Shown here: piece after piece, positions 13,488 through 15,434 of the stretch
Layout: each line of letters opens with the position of its first letter
Position numbering within the stretch: the stretch's first letter is position 1
Assembly (NCBI GenBank): GCA_021160865.1
Contig: JAGHBS010000205.1
Span: 1 to 15,434, forward strand
Direction of reading: 5' to 3'
Source of the DNA: Planctomycetota bacterium
GTDB taxonomy: Bacteria; Planctomycetota; Phycisphaerae; SM23-33
Length of the DNA: 15,434 nt
The notes under the pieces: generated by a model
What the model saw: the letters and a program-made list of their open reading frames with translations, nothing else
Databases searched by the model: none
What the model was told of the DNA's origin: nothing
Program-made: the position numbers and the translations under genes

Positions 13488-14378
13488 CTACTGATTCACC
13501 TTCAATCCGAACGATTTTAGCATCTCAGCCAGTTTGGGACGGTGTTTCTGCGATAGAGGTACCAACGGCAAGCGAAGCTCATCTTCGATCATACCAATCA
13601 TGGAAAGGGCAGCCTTGATAGGAATGGGATTGGTCTCAACGAACATTGCCTTGAACAGGGGAAACAGCCGCAGGTGCATTTCAGTGGCGGATTGTAAGTC
13701 GCCGGCAAGGATGGCATCGCAAAGTGCCCGTATCTCCGATGGTAGGATATTGGCAAGAACGCTTATTACGCCTTTACCACCGACCGAGCAGATTGGCAGC
13801 GTCAGGGCATCGTCGCCGGAGATTATCGTAATATCGCAGCCCGCTGCCAGGGCAGAGGCATTATCTATCTTGCCTGTGGCCTCTTTGATGGCAACGACTT
13901 GGTCTATCTCGTTATACATTCGGATAATCGTCTCAGGGGCAAGTTCGATACCCGTCCTGCTGGGAATGTTATAAAGGACGATTGGCAAGCCGACCTCGGC
14001 GATAGCGGCGATATGCTCGTACATCCCTTGTTGGGTTGGCTTATTGTAATATGGGTTGACAATCAAGGCTGCATCGGCACCGGCGTCCTTGGCGTGGCGG
14101 GTCAGTCGCAATGCCTCTGCCGTCGAGTTGCTACCCGTTCCAGCGATGACCGGCACCTTCCCTGCTGCCCGCTCGACGGTGAACTCAATCACCTTATCGT
14201 GTTCATCGTGAGAAAGTGTGGGTGATTCGCCCGTTGTTCCACATGGGATAAGCCCCTGCGTTCCACCCTCAAGTTGATAATCGATTAACCTGGCAAGGGC
14301 ATCGTAATCAACCTCGCCATTACGAAACGGGGTAACCAACGCCACCATTGAACCTTCCAGTTTCATCTTCTCTGCCAT
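13488..14378 (-). CDS. dapA: 4-hydroxy-tetrahydrodipicolinate synthase
   Basis: Condenses pyruvate with aspartate semialdehyde, the first step specific to lysine and diaminopimelate (hence peptidoglycan) synthesis. The 296-residue TIM-barrel product has GTTGESPTLS (47-56, with the catalytic Thr pair), NPYYNKPTQ (108-116, with Tyr111), YNIPSRTG (136-143, with Tyr136 and Arg141) and AIKEATG (163-169), in which K165 is the Schiff-base Lys. GDDALTLPICSVGGKGVISV closes the active site. Length is normal. The start has a moderate ribosome site (GAGAGGG, about eight bases away), and M5 is a less likely alternative. It lies 55 bases downstream of pdxJ on the same strand and probably shares its transcript. 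Other members of this aldolase family (N-acetylneuraminate lyase, for example) are less likely given the motif set. Confidence 0.95.
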   Translation of the reverse strand: MAEKMKLEGSMVALVTPFRNGEVDYDALARLIDYQLEGGTQGLIPCGTTGESPTLSHDEHDKVIEFTVERAAGKVPVIAGTGSNSTAEALRLTRHAKDAGADAALIVNPYYNKPTQQGMYEHIAAIAEVGLPIVLYNIPSRTGIELAPETIIRMYNEIDQVVAIKEATGKIDNASALAAGCDITIISGDDALTLPICSVGGKGVISVLANILPSEIRALCDAILAGDLQSATEMHLRLFPLFKAMFVETNPIPIKAALSMIGMIEDELRLPLVPLSQKHRPKLAEMLKSFGLKVNQ

Positions 14379-14433
14379 CTTTCTAACCCTCTCGATAAGG
14401 GAATTAATTCAATGAATTTGCTGATGGATTATT

Positions 14434-15162
14434 TTATTTTTTCGCTGCTTGTTCGATTAACTGTTTCATTTCGATGACTGCCTGTCGCATTCCGACGAAG
14501 ATTGCCCTGCTAACGATGCTATGGCCGATGTTGAACTCGCTGAACCCCTCCATGGCGGCAACGGGCATGATGTTTCGATAGGTCAACCCATGTCCGCCGT
14601 GAACCACCAGCCCTGCCTGCAAGCCATCGTTCAAGGCAATTCGCAACTCTTCCAGCGTCGCGGCAATTTCCTTGGGGCTGGTAGCATTTGCGTATCGACC
14701 GGTATGCAATTCGACCGCCTGGAAACCTGCATCCCGGCTGGCGGCTACCTGGGCAGGTTCAGGGTCGATAAATGCACTGACGATAATACCTGCGTCGCTC
14801 AACCGACGAACAACCTCTGCCACCCGGCTGAATTGTCCGCGAACGTCAAGGCCGCCCTCGGTGGTAATCTCCTGGCGATTCTCAGGCACGATGGTTGCCT
14901 GGTCGGGTTTGACCTCCAGGGCAATGCCGACAATCTCCTCGTTCATGGACATTTCCATATTCAACTTCACCTGGACAATCTGTTTTAGCAAACGGACATC
15001 TCTGTCGAGGATATGCCGACGGTCCTGTCTGAGATGAAACGTGATGCAGTCAGCCCCTGCCAATTGTGCTTCCACCGCCGCCCAGACGGGATCGGGCTCG
15101 ATGGTCCGCCTCGCTTGCCTGACCGTTGCAACATGGTCAATATTAACGCCTAATCCTGCCAT
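14434..15162 (-). CDS. pdxJ: Pyridoxine 5'-phosphate synthase
   Basis: Joins 1-deoxy-D-xylulose 5-phosphate with 3-amino-2-oxopropyl phosphate to make pyridoxine 5'-phosphate, the last ring-closing step of the DXP-dependent vitamin B6 route. The 242-residue product shows LGVNIDHVATVRQARR (4-19), ITFHLRQDRRHI (about 40-51, catalytic and phosphate-binding His/Arg), VKLNMEMS, TTEGGLDV, VELHTGRYA, VHGGHGLTYRN and EFNIGHSIVSRAI near the C-terminus. Length is typical. AGGAG seven bases before the ATG supports the start. It is the first gene of a likely two-gene operon with dapA. B6 and lysine synthesis share no step, so the pairing is probably one of convenience. Confidence 0.96.
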   Translation of the reverse strand: MAGLGVNIDHVATVRQARRTIEPDPVWAAVEAQLAGADCITFHLRQDRRHILDRDVRLLKQIVQVKLNMEMSMNEEIVGIALEVKPDQATIVPENRQEITTEGGLDVRGQFSRVAEVVRRLSDAGIIVSAFIDPEPAQVAASRDAGFQAVELHTGRYANATSPKEIAATLEELRIALNDGLQAGLVVHGGHGLTYRNIMPVAAMEGFSEFNIGHSIVSRAIFVGMRQAVIEMKQLIEQAAKK

Positions 15163-15434
15163 TATCTCACTCCTACTATGCCCAGATAACCATCTAAATT
15201 GTCAATACGAGTATCAAAAAATCCATAATATTTGTTCTGCAAGTTATCGAAAAGCCATCCATAATCACAGGAACATTATCGTCAACTTTACTTTCCGCTA
15301 ATCTGTACCGTGTTCCTCGACTACGGAATCCTTTACACGATAGTACTTCTCCATTCAAGCCATCCGTCCAATCTTATAAAACCTACAGTCACTCGAACCT
15401 ATCGTCATTCCCCTGTGTTATAACAAATATAGAC
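15163..15434. other. 272-bp upstream region of pdxJ to the window edge
   Basis: No convincing gene on either strand. On the minus strand a TTGACA hexamer lies about 40 bases before the pdxJ start, but no well-spaced -10 box goes with it. A TATTAT further upstream is another weak candidate. The region presumably holds the pdxJ promoter. Nothing else was recognised. Confidence 0.4.

Overview
The window reads as one stretch of a moderate-GC bacterial chromosome with housekeeping genes around an anaerobe-type redox cluster. The twin MinD/ferredoxin ATPases, the NifX-like proteins and the Thi4-type thiazole synthase point to a strict or facultative anaerobe. The overall style of the pfkA, dapA and pdxJ products would fit an uncultured anaerobic Planctomycetota/Phycisphaerae lineage, but that placement is a guess. 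No transposase, integrase, CRISPR array, tRNA or rRNA was seen.

Layout. (1) 73-2719, plus strand: a 6-phosphofructokinase gene overlapping a gene for a DacB/PBP4-type D,D-carboxypeptidase. (2) 2751-9392, minus strand: reading downstream, a PAS-AAA+-Fis sigma-54 activator, a NifX-like protein, two DUF5320-like proteins, a terminator, a second NifX-like protein with a coiled-coil tail, a ferredoxin, a small Cys/Gly-rich membrane protein, MinD/ferredoxin ATPase no. 2, an FmdB-type zinc ribbon, MinD/ferredoxin ATPase no. 1, and Thi4. This resembles the sigma-54-controlled 'orange protein' (ORP) clusters of anaerobes such as Desulfovibrio. A near-perfect -24/-12 promoter (7861-7875) and two ATTGCA palindromes (7972-7986, 8005-8019) lie just downstream of the activator gene and suggest a self-contained regulatory circuit. 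(3) 9545-11989, minus strand: one 814-residue gene joining a membrane M50 (site-2-protease-like) domain to an enolase whose two domains are in reversed order. (4) 12323-13453, plus strand: a GT-B glycosyltransferase. (5) 13488-15162, minus strand: pdxJ followed by dapA.

The M50-enolase fusion is the standout. After the protease-like part comes the enolase barrel, normally C-terminal, and then the capping domain, normally N-terminal. This is a circular permutation. Every catalytic and metal-binding residue I could place from memory of yeast/E. coli enolase is kept, so it may be a working, membrane-tethered enolase. Phosphofructokinase is also in the window, so two glycolytic enzymes sit about 8 kb apart but not in one operon.

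A second theme is translation start type. Most genes have strong Shine-Dalgarno sites. Three that lack one (the activator, the first NifX-like gene and the glycosyltransferase) each have a core promoter placed so that the transcript would begin within a few bases of the ATG, which suggests leaderless mRNAs.
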